64,000 nt of DNA from Cepaea nemoralis (Eukaryota > Mollusca > Gastropoda > Stylommatophora > Helicidae). Position numbers and translations under genes: made by a program. Location of the stretch: positions 18,501 through 82,500 of the forward strand of contig JACEFZ010025789.1 in NCBI GenBank assembly GCA_014155875.1, read 5' to 3'. Shown in pieces: positions 10,381-21,471 of this stretch. Under the pieces are notes generated by a model. The model did not search any database. It was not told the DNA's origin and saw only the letters and a program-made list of their open reading frames with translations. Numbering within the stretch: the first letter of the stretch is position 1; each line of letters opens with the position of its first letter.

Positions 10381-10949
10381 AGAATGGGGTTTAGAGTTGA
10401 GATTCAGAACTTCACACTTCTAATTTCGTGTTAATTTCATGGTATTTTCAAAGTCAAGAAATTAAAACAGCGTTGTCATGTGAACTTATGAGACTACCAA
10501 ACACACACAAGCATACCTCACTTCGTTGTGCTTCGTTTTTTCCCAAATTATATAATGCATTTTATTGTTTTCTGGCGTCAAACAACGATAGTTTGTAAAT
10601 AAACACACATGCAGTGTTTGGCATTTATAAAAGTAGTTGAAAGAAGTAGAAACTAGAGGATACACTAGCAACACAGAAAATGAAAGCTATAGCTATAATA
10701 TATAGTAGTTTCAACTTCTTTCTTTTACTTCCGCGAGCGCCAAACATTACATGGCTGTCTATTTATGGACTGTTTTAGTGGCCTCACAAGGTTCCCCAAC
10801 TAATATTTCTGTGTATTACGCGCCAACAATGAGTGCAGTGTTTCTAGTTTGGAAGTGCCAATTAATATAAGCTGTCACAAGGCGATTGACATATAGAAGT
10901 GACTGTGGTTGTGTCTAGAGGATGTCAGTACGAATATTGTGTCAGACGA
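10381..10949. other. No gene seen
   Basis: AT-rich sequence without recognised coding or repeat content. Confidence 0.4.
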
Positions 10950-11075
10950 CTGCTCAACAACGATGGATCAATACTGAACACTAGCCTGCGCACACAATAT
11001 TTTAATTCGAAACGAACTCAATGGTATAACACTCTTCAGGAACATTCAACAGTGAAATATATCTACATTGGATAT
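10950..11075 (+). repeat. Repeat R, left half of an interrupted copy
   Basis: Matches 12938-13050 (ACACTAGCCTGCGCACACAA, then ATAACACTCTTCA, then GTGAAATATATCTA). The rest of R (TGCACATGTCCAGC onward) resumes at about 12319, after the LINE-4 insertion. Confidence 0.7.
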
Positions 11076-11079
11076 GATA

Positions 11080-12318
11080 ATAATAACAATAATAATAAGT
11101 CTTTATTTTCAAAGGGTTAAGAATTGGGCACGCAGGCTGGTCTGACATTCTGCCCTTCTTCTCTATTTCCTCTCATACATTCTTTCATTCAACATCACTT
11201 ATGAAGCAACTTTTGACAACAAAAGAACATTAAAACGCATGAAAAATAATCAATAACAAATGACTCACTGAGGCAGTGTTTAACGTGGGCATTATAAATA
11301 CCTAAGGAGGGTGTAACGTGCCATACATAAGGGAATGTTTTTTGGCTAGTTGTCGTTTGAGATAAGTTACCATTATTGTCTTTTTTGTGTTATTTGTTAT
11401 GGGGGCATGTAGTCTGTACTAAGGTAGTGTTCAAACAGGTTGCGAATGTATGTATCATGATTGGTGGTGTCTTTGATTTCTTGTGGAAGATTGTTCCACA
11501 ACTGAGCGGCAGAGTATGCTAAGCTTGTTTTATATAAGTCTATCCTAGGTTTAGGGACATGAAGTATATTTAGTCGTTCGCTATGTCTAGCGTTATATTT
11601 AAACAATGGCCAAAGGTAGCTTGGAGCATTTTGAAATAGGATTTTGTGAATTAGTTTGGTCTTATTAAAAAGCAGGCGCTTGTGGAGTGGCAGTAACCGG
11701 AGACGTTTATATAGGTTAGAATTGTCGGTAAGCTTTTCACCATTAATTAAACGCACTGCCCTTTTCTGGAGTGAATATAGGCGTTTTGTTATTGATTTGG
11801 AGCATCCATCCCAGACTGTGGAGCAGTAATCAATATGTGTTTGTATATGAGAAGTATAGAATATCTTTCTTGTGTTTTCGTCAAGGAAATTTTTATTTTG
11901 GCAAGTTGGATATACTTTTTTGGCTATTTGTTTAACTAGAGCATGAACATGTGAGTTAAAAGTTAGATTTGATCTATGATAACACCCAGTGTCTTGTGCT
12001 CGGTGACAAATTTCTACAGGCGTGCTGCCAATGTGCAGCTGAAGAGTTTTCTGCGAGTTTAGAGTGTGAAGTCTTTTTCCTGGTTCCTATTAACATAGAC
12101 TTTGTTTTAGTAAAGTTTAAATTTTCATGCGGTTTTCATGACTCCAGTTAACTACACTATTTATTTCCCGTTGCAAGGATAATTCTAGCACATTACGATC
12201 AACAGCGTTCGTATATACTGTGCAGTCATCAGCAAATAGATCGCAGGACGACGACAGATTTAATGGAAGATCATTTATATAAATGGCCAAATATAGAGGG
12301 CCAAAATAGACCCCTGAG
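11080..12318 (-). mobile_element. LINE-4, 5'-truncated, CR1/L2-like
   Basis: Minus strand. The truncated RT starts near its B motif, followed by FGPLYLAIYINDLPLNL and LFADDCTVYT (the FADD catalytic motif, around 12240-12270). Then comes LQREINSVVNWSHENRMKI (to 12117) and, after a frame break, a C-terminal region at 11397-11756 with YSAAQLWNNLPQEIK, typical of CR1/L2-type LINEs. The 3' end on the minus strand is near 11088 with an ATT-rich tail. The copy is 5'-truncated at 12318 inside repeat R. A 3' UTR relative lies at 48001-48060. Inactive. Confidence 0.8.
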
Positions 12319-12377
12319 GTGCACATGTCCAGCATACTCAGATTAGAAAATAACACAGTAAGCTCCAGCGACCACAC
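12319..12377 (+). repeat. Repeat R, right half of the interrupted copy
   Basis: TGCACATGTCCAGCATACTC and AGCTCCAGCGACCACAC match 13052-13108 and complete the half at 10950-11075. Confidence 0.65.
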
Positions 12378-12379
12378 GT

Positions 12380-12937
12380 TACATTACCCCCTCCCCAAAA
12401 GAAAACATAGTTTTCAAATGGTGGGAGAGTAATGCTTCTCTAAATTTATGACCGCGTACAGTAACGATGCGTGAGTAGTAGTAAGTATGCACCCCTCATA
12501 CTCGACAACCACATTAAATAATACAGCAGGTAATATGAGGTATTGTATCCCATTTCTCCTACATAACCATAACAATGCAACGCGTGATCATTCAAAGGTG
12601 TCAATTGAAATGAAAATAACAGGAAACACAACGACACAAAAAAAAAAAAAAAAATGGTGAGATGCTACGCAACCCCTGTAGTATGTATGGGTATGAATCA
12701 TGAACAATGAGCAGTGTCACATTTTTTTTTGAAACCATTTCACACACTAACTATATTGTCATGGCTTCATTGAACCTTGCCCTTGGTGATTTCTGGACAA
12801 CAAGTCTGCCATGGTGTTGTCTTAAACCCGTATGGGCATCGGCACAAATGCGTACCCCTGTGGCAATATACTCCATCGATGAACCCGTACGTTCTTCATC
12901 GCTGCCTTATGGATGAATGTAAGCGGTCTGTGGTCAA
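12380..12937. other. No gene seen
   Basis: Begins with a C-rich CCCCCTCCCC segment and holds an A run (12638-12654) and a T run. No coding content recognised. Confidence 0.4.
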
Positions 12938-13110
12938 CAACAACGAATCAATATAGAACACTAGCCTGCGCACACAATATTTTAATTCAAAACAACTCGA
13001 TGCTATAACACTCTTCACGAACATTCAAAAGTGAAATATATCTAGATATATGCACATGTCCAGCACACTCAGATTAGAATATAACACAATAAGCTCCTGC
13101 GACCACACTA
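12938..13110 (+). repeat. Repeat R, uninterrupted copy
   Basis: Holds both halves found separately at 10950-11075 and 12319-12377 in continuous order, joined at about 13050, and so gives the pre-insertion state of the LINE-4 site. Confidence 0.7.
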
Positions 13111-13780
<670 letters not shown>

Positions 13781-14186
13781 TGAGTGCACTTGGCTAGTTT
13801 TGCGCGAGGGTTAGCTGTCCCTGCTATCATTGTCCTCCGCCATCAGGCGAACCATTTCTGACACCTGAGGTATTTGTTATTTACGTCCCCAAATCAAGGA
13901 CAAGAAGTCAACATTTAAGTATACTTGACTTGCATATGGAATGAACCTACTACGGTCAACAGAGAAAGTTTAATCGCGAGTGCATCAAACCTCTCGTCGA
14001 CGCCGGCCTCGTTCGTTTGGGATGAGTTGGTTAAAAGCCTCTGCTTGACTGTGAGATAAAAGGCAAAAGAAGAAGACACAGCTTCCAAAGGTTGTCAATA
14101 TGACTGAGAAGAAAGAATGACAATTCTTTTGTTCAAAATCACTTCTATATAATAACAGCACACATTCTGTCTTCTTCAAGGGGTCT

Positions 14187-14460
14187 CAATGGAAGTAGTA
14201 GGTAAGCCACCCGCCTTTCCGAAGGTTGTGGGTTCAATTCCGGACTACGTCATTCCGTACACCAGTGCAGTTTTCTTTGGGACTCCTGGGAGACGTCGCT
14301 GGAGCTACGGAGTTAGTGTTTTGTGCGAAGTTTCGGTAGACTACCCTTCGGAAAGAGACTGAGCCATGTGGGATAAAACCCTATGCTATGAAGTCGACCA
14401 TCTCGCCTTTAAAGACCATTGCCTTTCATTAAGCAGACATTTTTCAGACTCATGAAACAT
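14187..14460 (+). repeat. Family S SINE-like repeat
   Basis: A tRNA-like head with B box GGTTCAATTCC (about 14231-14241) is followed by the body GACTCCTGGGAGACGTCGCT, GGAGCTACGGAGTTAGTG, a CCTTCGGAAAGAGACTGAGC block and GAAGTCGACC. Diverged relatives: about 18220-18290, 24233-24385, 36290-36430, 51478-51727 and 53755-54013. Confidence 0.7.
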
Positions 14461-14771
14461 GATTTAAAATCACACAGACTTCGCAGATCATGATTTCTGA
14501 GGTTTGTAAATGATGGTAATGACGATACATGGTGTCGTTACATGTGGTGGTGGCTAAGATCGGCTAGCAGTCCCAATGACCGTGTCTAATGATTGACACT
14601 CGGTACAAGGCTAGCAGTCCCAGTGACCGTGTCTAATGATTGACACTTAGTACAAAATGTCGTTTACAAGCAGCGTGTCCGTGGTTGGCTTCCTTTAACC
14701 GATTCAGTGCCGAAGGATAGTATATCGCCAAATGTCACGTCGCATTTGAACGATATATTATTGTACTAGAG

Positions 14772-15201
14772 CAGTGGTTGTCAACCTTTTTTTGGCCCGT
14801 GCCCCCCTTCACCATATTTTCAGAACGTCATACCCCCCCCCCCCTTCCTATCGAAAATTTGGTCCATGCCCCCCCCCCCCCCCCCCACCGTATTTTCAGA
14901 ACGTCGTCATTCCCTCCTTTCATATTTCCTATCTAAAAATCCCCTCACCCCTATACAGTATACGTAAAAATGTAAGGTAAATTTAATAGCACATACTAAA
15001 ACAAGTCTAGACATCCACATAAAACATGATTTGTGGGTCTACTGACTTTATAAAATGAATTTTAGAAGTATCAGATGTACTTAACTGTAAAGTATGAAGG
15101 GAAAAACAATATCAAGTAATCGGTTCTTGTATTAACGCGATTTTGAAATGGTCTTCAATTCCCCCCCTGGAGGGCAATTCCCCACGGGTTGAGAGCCACT
15201 G
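14772..15201. mobile_element. hAT-type MITE, copy 2
   Basis: Starts CAGTGGTTGTCAACC and ends GGGTTGAGAGCCACTG, with a perfect 8-bp duplication TACTAGAG at 14764-14771 and 15202-15209. The interior (AGTCTAGACATCCACATAAA and neighbours) matches copy 1 at 6272-6673. No coding capacity. Confidence 0.93.
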
Positions 15202-15209
15202 TACTAGAG

Positions 15210-16213
15210 TCATCGTATTATTTGTTTAGTTTTGTGGTATCTTCCGTAATTTCAATGCTCAGTGGACGGAAATTTCCTTTATACTTGTTAATTTCATTGT
15301 GTACTATGTTGTGTCCAAACCTACCTTTTGTTTGGCACTGAATCAGTTTAAAAAAAAAAACTTAATTGTCCAGTCAGTTTGCTTGTTATGTTTTAAAACA
15401 TAAAATATAATTGTGGTACACGGTTTTATCACTTGAAGTTGGGGAAACAAATTAATAGAGCTAAATCAAACTGGCACGTAACTTCAATTATGATATATGA
15501 TGAAGAGCGTGGTAACTTTCCTGGGATCAAGCTCATAGTTCCCGATCGCTCTCAAAATGGGTTTGTGGATGCATATGCTGCTGTCTGTTGCCAGCTGGTT
15601 AGCTGTAAACTTGGAACCGTCCCCACCAGCGGTCTCTGCGATTAATTCTATTGTACACAACCTGGGGACACAAATAACTCCGCTCAAATCCGTTTACGAT
15701 TAGGTAGCCAGTGAGTTGAAACGAAGTGGTGCTTGGTTGGTTGGTGAATCTTCTGGACGACTTGAGTTTTAACTCCTAGTTCTGATGCAGTGTCATTCCC
15801 GTTGCTTGAGTCCATGGAACGGCTTGCATCTACTGATCGGCGATGAGACATTCCCTCTAACGCGATACCGAAGTTCAATATCCACGGAAGTTGTCTTACA
15901 GTCCATCACTCTATATTACCAACAGCAGTGATTCTAAATAGTGTGAGGTACAGCCAATTTTGGTACGGTGGACTGGGTAGATCATGCAGTGGTGCATGAC
16001 TGCACGTGTATCACCTTGGAAAAGCTTCATAATAATTGCTCTACAGTAAATGTCCCAAATAGAATTACGCGAAGCATACGTGCCTTTATGAAATAAGAAA
16101 CACGCGATGTTTTTAGAGTAATTAATTCCGTTAAATCCATAAGTAATTACATACAGAATCAGTTATTCTACTTCTTCTTCGTTCACCTTCAGGTGTCAAT
16201 ATAATTATTATTA
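15210..16213. other. No supported gene
   Basis: Several open frames of 60-70 codons overlap on both strands near 15433-15880, but none shows a domain, repeat match or splice context. AT-rich after 16040. Confidence 0.4.
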
Positions 16214-16345
16214 AGTTGCACAGGACGTAGCAGTCAACCCCAGCATTTTCGCTGTTCGTGATTCCTGGGTCAGATTTTACGTTCAGTAGTTTGCCATTGC
16301 TTTCTGAACGACCAGCTCCTATACCTTTTTCGAAAAAAACGGATA
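16214..16345 (+). repeat. Family B SINE-like repeat
   Basis: CACAGGACGTAGCAGTCAAC, CCCAGCATTTTCGCTGTTCG and TTCAGTAGTTTGCCATTGC match the family B consensus read from the other copies in the window. Confidence 0.7.
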
Positions 16346-16539
16346 AAAAAAAAAAGCATAAGTCTACTTAAGCTTGCTTTAAAAAAATGACATCTATGGA
16401 AAAATTATATACAAAATGAATGCTAAACTATCTACAACATATAACTCAGAAGGTTGAACAGGATATTTAAAAAAAAAATAGACATCTATTCTCCATAACG
16501 TTTGTCCTCAAATGGAGCCGATGTAGACGAAAATAGTTA

Positions 16540-17703
16540 TTATTTATGAATATCTTCTCCCGTACAGCTGGCTTCGCGATCCAAGAGTGCTTTATAGAAA
16601 ACGCTCCTATATTTGGAGCTCATGTTTACATATACCACGATAGTCGACGAGGAATGCACTCCTTCAATAACATACACAAGTGACCAGACAACGTAGAACA
16701 TGTTATAATTGACCCCCGAAGGGTGGAGGTCAGACGTGCAGGACATGGCCACAAAAACAATGCAAGAAGGTAAGTTGCTGAGGATAAATATAACAGCAAT
16801 GAAGCTAATCATTTTAATCACTTTTTTATCTTTCCCAGACGTAGATGATTTATCGACCGTTGATGTCTGGTCCCGCCATTTTGCTTTACGGTTCAGCTGA
16901 ATGATTAGAATCACAGTACAGAGGACAACGGTGAGGAAAGCCATACACTGCATGGCCACATTGTTTAACACTAGAGTCACCATTTCGAATCTAGCTCGAT
17001 CCTCAATGAACTGAACTCCCAGCATTGTGCGGTTTTTTTCTGGGTAGAATTTCCAGACGATCTGGGTAACGTAATATTCCGGAATTGACGTGACGGTTAC
17101 CAGGAAGAAAATGGCAACTATGACAACTTTAGTTCTCGCTGTAGTGATAATTGCCCTAACTTTCAGAGGAAGAGTAATGCATAAACATCGCTCAAAAGTA
17201 ATAAAAGCTGTAATGTAGCTAGCGACTCTCACAAAGCAGACATGAGGCCAACATCCGGTTATGTACTCAATTTCCGTAAACACTATAGGGGCGTGGCTAT
17301 CTTTGAAAAGCGGATTGAAGCAGACGCTTTCCCAGAAAGAAAATACCAGAGAAAGTAAGTCTGCAATGGCAAGACCCAGGAGACTGATATTTACAGAGTC
17401 GTTGAGGCCCATCTTGATAAACACGATGATGTTGATGATATTTGTAACCATGCCAACGACAGCCAGTGTTCCTGTCAGGGCAACTTGGAAGACTGCATTG
17501 AGCACATAGGTGATCTCGCTGTTGATAAGCGGGTCTTCAGCGGCGGCCTGACGACAGATCTCCACTTGACTATTGCTAGGCTTGGTTGACATACTGGCCT
17601 CTTGGAACAGGGAGCAATCTTTGCTGATGCTTGCTTTCATGATTGTCTTATCTATATTACATTGGTGAGAAGATAATAACACATAAGATAACATGAAATT
17701 CAC
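16540..17703 (-). CDS. Class A GPCR, molluscan chemosensory-like 7TM receptor
   Basis: Single-exon frame of 387 codons; the first ATG is 17703, but the methionines at residues 22 and 38 are equally possible starts. Seven hydrophobic segments are visible. TM1 (about 66-92) carries VGMVTNIINIIVF; TM2 carries NISLLGLAIADLLSL with the conserved D; the TM3 end reads TFERCLCITLPLKV, a DRY-type motif altered to ERC; TM6 has FILSNLPSCIVF with its proline; the TM7/C-tail has YVNMSSKYRSVFYKAL. The N-terminal part lacks a clear signal peptide. An orphan plasma-membrane receptor coupled to G proteins is expected. The ERC variant and the NMSSKYR end are typical of gastropod chemosensory or peptide-receptor-like expansions. 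Ligand unknown. Flanked by repeats, so no operon-like context. Confidence 0.88.
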   Translation of the reverse strand: MNFMLSYVLLSSHQCNIDKTIMKASISKDCSLFQEASMSTKPSNSQVEICRQAAAEDPLINSEITYVLNAVFQVALTGTLAVVGMVTNIINIIVFIKMGLNDSVNISLLGLAIADLLSLVFSFWESVCFNPLFKDSHAPIVFTEIEYITGCWPHVCFVRVASYITAFITFERCLCITLPLKVRAIITTARTKVVIVAIFFLVTVTSIPEYYVTQIVWKFYPEKNRTMLGVQFIEDRARFEMVTLVLNNVAMQCMAFLTVVLCTVILIIQLNRKAKWRDQTSTVDKSSTSGKDKKVIKMISFIAVIFILSNLPSCIVFVAMSCTSDLHPSGVNYNMFYVVWSLVYVIEGVHSSSTIVVYVNMSSKYRSVFYKALLDREASCTGEDIHK

Positions 17704-17792
17704 TTCTTATCAACAAACCTACCTTTACCTACCTACTTACCTACTCACCTACAGCATCGTCAATTTGCCTGTTTGTCTGTTCACCCATACAT

Positions 17793-17803
17793 TAATACTA
17801 TAC

Positions 17804-17841
<38 letters not shown>

Positions 17842-17880
17842 TGGTCGGTCAGTTGACCGCCCGCCCGTCCGCCTGCCTGC
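17793..17880. repeat. GTCT microsatellite
   Basis: GTCT units at about 17793-17840 pass into degenerate GGTC and CCGC-rich units up to 17880. Confidence 0.9.
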
Positions 17881-18370
17881 CAGGATAGCGGACTAGAGGT
17901 ATCCCCCTTTCGAAGGAGAAGTAACGCGCCTCCTTCCCTCCGCTAGCCTACGGGACACCCTTGAGCAAGGTGGAGTACCCATTTATACCCCCTATCCCCC
18001 ACCCCGATCAGGGTTTTGTCTGAAGCTCAAGGTGAATACTGCGTGACGGGGAACAGCATGGATGTGGGGAGCTCAGTCGATAACGGAGGCAGTCAAGCTG
18101 TTGCAGGGGCGGCGCTTGGCTGATGGACATCTTGTTCTGGGTTCCTTCTCCTGCAGGAGGGCACTACTGGGGTGACCGTGAATGAACCCTCACATACACT
18201 ACATTTAACTTCCTTTCTAAGAATCGTCGCTAGAGCTACGGAGTAGGTGCTCTGCACTTGATATCTTCAGCGGTCAGTGCAGATGGAGTGGAGGGAAGAA
18301 GACGAGGACATGGAGAGAGAAGAAGGCATATAAATAGAAGGGCGGGGGACAGGAGTGTAAGGAAAAACCA
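17881..18370. other. Diverged SINE-like sequence, no gene
   Basis: Contains CCTTGAGCAAGGTGGAGTAC and, at 18220-18290, a family S body fragment (CGTCGCTAGAGCTACGGAGT). No coding content. Confidence 0.45.
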
Positions 18371-18379
18371 CATCATCTA

Positions 18380-19860
18380 GGATTCAAATGTATAAGAGTG
18401 GGCTATTGGAATTGTCGCAGTGCCACACCTGTGCTGTTCAATGTGCATACGAGCAAGACTGCAAGCCTCAAAGCACCACGGGCTGGAAGGATACTAATAT
18501 TTGCAGATGATGTTCTGCATACAGGCAGGGGAGGGACAGAAATCAAACAGCTCAGGACAGCAGGCGACAATGGACAAAGTGATGGATTGGTGTACGGAGA
18601 TGAATGCTGTCATTGACCCAGAAAAGGTATCTGTCTTATGGTGCTCTCTGGACAATAGAATTGTTAACGCTGACGTACCAAGCCTCATAATAAATTGTAG
18701 AACTGTGAATAGAGAAAGCAGACTGACGTACCTGGGAATCTCTTTTGATAGAAGCCTGTCGTTTTGGTATCATGTTGACGTGATGGTTACAAAATGTCAG
18801 AAGGGGTGCACTAAAGAGTATGGCAGTAATGGACATGGACAATAAAATGCTATTCACACTTTTTTAGCAGTTGATCACTTCACTGGTAAAGTATGGGCTG
18901 GGAATATTCACTGCCTCAAAGAGTCAGCTTGCGAAGCTAGAGCGTGTACAGAATGAAGCCATAAGGCTGATTCTGGGATGTACAAGGGATACTCCAATAG
19001 TGGGAATGCGATACATCCTGGCGCAAGGTGTTGCAGGCAAGGTCATACCTCAAGGTAGCTGCGGAGAAGAAACACCTCCTGCATCATTCCCTAGATGCAG
19101 TCGAGGGTCATAAGCTGCTAAGAGGAAGATCATGGATAGTTCAGGCAGAAGATACCATCAGAGAAGTGTGCAAACTCGAGAAGATTGGCAGAGGCAAGGA
19201 GTGGGTGAGAGTGCCTAATAGAAATTCAGACTTGTCCAGGGTTATAATCATACTGGGCCCTGAGTGTAGGGAATGGCCAGCAGGCGTTACGGAAGCTGAA
19301 ATTCAGCAATTAATTTATGACTACTCTCGTCTTGGCGATGTGATTATCTATACCGAGGGATCTGTCTTAAGAGGCAAACAATTTGTCCTGGTGATTCATA
19401 GCAAAAGAAAATGGCCTTTGTCTAGTAAAGGAGAGCTTGGTATATGACACCATGGCCTCAAGTCTGAGAATGGAGGTGAAGGCGGTTACTGCAGCGTTCG
19501 GCTGGTTGGAGAACAAAATGTATACGCATGTTGTCATTGTAACTGATTCACAAAGCTTGCTGGCAAAGGTGAAGACTGGCATGCTTCGTGCAGAATGGCT
19601 TGCATCGATTCAGAGGTCGCGGGTTGTGAGCATTCGCTGGATCTTTTCTCCAGGACACTCTGGTGTGGTTGGAAATGAACAGGCAGAAAGACTGGCTGGT
19701 GAGGCATCATTACAGGGTGATTTGATGCATGATAAGGCAGCTGTGAAAAGTCTCTCTGGGAGAATGTGATTAATGCAGAAGAACAGATAGACTATCGTAG
19801 TCTAGAAAGAATGCAGCAGCATATATATATAAATCATCACTCATAATAGGCAAGGCACAC
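18380..19860 (+). pseudogene. LINE fragment with RT end and RNase H
   Basis: Plus-strand pieces in shifting frames: ILIFADDVLHTGRG (FADD motif, about 18492-18530), then RLTYLGISFDRSLSFWYHV (about 18720-18770), then a thumb-type block LERVQNEAIRLILGCTRDTP (about 18940-18990). An RNase H domain follows: IYTEGSVLRGKQ with TEGS where DGS is usual, VKAVTAAFGWLENK, IVTDSQSLL and SPGHSGVVGNEQAERLAG, ending near 19770. The order RT then RNase H fits Jockey/I-group LINEs. The 5' half is missing and there are at least four frame breaks. Inactive. Confidence 0.8.
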
Positions 19861-20334
19861 AAGTTCGATATCAGGAGACATGCTAGACTACAGAAACAAT
19901 GAAAGCTATAGCTGTACCTAACAACGACAGTCACTTTCAAGGGATCTGCTGGTCTAGAATAAAATACTTCAACCAGTTAGACCCTGGGTTGGTTTTGGCG
20001 TAAAATCACAATACTTGCGCATGCAAATCTCCATGACCGACCCAGTCTCCTTCCATGGATCACACAAGGAGATGTCTAGCACTGCACTTCGCAGAATCCC
20101 GAAGAAATAAATGTGGATATCAGACCGCTTTGTGTTGATTTAGATATGAGATGATGTGATCAGTGAAGAGTATATGATATGATCCTTATCTTACTGTGTA
20201 AACTCCCCCTCCCCACCTCCCCCTTGTGTGTATGTGTCCAGACCGTGTTACAAACCAGATCTGCACGAAGAGGAGCTGTACGTCGAAACCTTTATGCCAC
20301 ATTGCCCTTGATTTTGTGTTTTCTGGCTGGCTTT
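19861..20334. other. No gene seen
   Basis: Non-repetitive spacer between two LINE fragments; nothing recognised. Confidence 0.4.
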
Positions 20335-20470
20335 GCCTAGTTTACTCCAGAGGAAAGGTAACACCCCTACATATGGAACAAGACAAGAGAGGGATCATGC
20401 TGCATGGGCAACACATGATCTCTATATTTTAGCCCAGGCTTTGTGCTATGGAGAGGCAATAACTCCATCC
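20335..20470 (+). repeat. Family Z fragment, rearranged
   Basis: TTTACTCCAGAGGAAAGGTA and GGGATCATGCTGCATGGGCA match family Z at 3190-3300 and 54800-54905, but one half is inverted relative to those copies. It lies 120 bp upstream of LINE-1 copy A. Confidence 0.6.
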
Positions 20471-20751
20471 CTGGTCTTAACTGGTCTCGGAATCAAAGCG
20501 AGAGGCAACTGTTACGGGTTATAAGTCCTTGTCAGTTGGCGTAGACATGGGGCGCCACGCGTTGCCTCTGACGGTGGGAGACACCTATAGGTGTCACTGA
20601 TCAGCTACCGCCCGCCTCAAGCTGGGCAGCCCCCAGCCAATTGGGTGCTGATCCGCCACAGCCTGCCTGCTTCAATGGGTGCTTGGGGCTAGGACAAAAT
20701 CTGAATCGCAGGCTGTAAAACCAATGCACAAACAAAAATAACAATAGAAAC

Positions 20752-21471
20752 CTCAAGCTACGGCTTGCAACCTGGAACGTGAGAACCATGTGTCCAGGAT
20801 TTTCCACTGACTTGACCAATATTGACGATGTGAGAAAAACGGCTGTGATTGATGCCGAACTCAATCGTCTAAACATTGATATTGCTGGCCTGCAGGAGAC
20901 TCGCCTCGCTGAGGAAGGGTCACTCAGGGAAAACAACTACACCTTTTTCTGGAAGGGTAGAGGGCAGGCAGAAAAAAGGCAACACGGTGTGGACTTTGCA
21001 GTGAAGAATTCGCTACTGGGAATGATTGAAATTCCAGCAGGAGGAAATGAAAGACTATTATCCCTGCGCTTGGCAACCTCTTGTGGGTTTGCCACCATTA
21101 TTACTGCATATGCACCGACACTCGATTCCTCTGATGATGTGAAGGATTCGTTCTATGAGGAGTTAGACTCCGTGATCAAGGCAGTTCCAAAATCTGACTA
21201 CATTTATATGCTCGGTGATTTCAATGCTCGTGTGGGCAAGGACTCGAGTTCATGGCCAGTGTGCCTTGGAAAATACAACATCGGTCGCATGAATGAAAAT
21301 GGGCAAAGGCTGCTGGAGCATTGCACCAGTAATGACCTATGTATTACAAACTCCTTTTTTAAAACAAAAGAGATGCATAAGGTCACATGGAAACATCCAA
21401 GATCCAGGCCATTGGCACCAGCTGGACTTCATCATCACACGGAGACAACATCTGAAACCATATATCATTGA
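20752..21471 (+). pseudogene. LINE-1 copy A endonuclease domain
   Basis: APE-type endonuclease that nicks target DNA for target-primed reverse transcription. Visible blocks: LKLRLATWNVRTM (start of the domain, 20752), DIAGLQETRLAEEG (catalytic E), IITAYAPT, YMLGDFNARVGKDSS (catalytic DxN), NENGQRLLEHC. After WKHPRSR a one-base insertion near 21406, absent from copy B (43391), shifts the frame away from the HWHQLDFIITRR block. The final DHSLV motif lies in the next frame at about 21500. No in-frame ATG is required before the domain; the nearest ATG at 20788 would cut into it, so the true start lies upstream. Confidence 0.82.
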
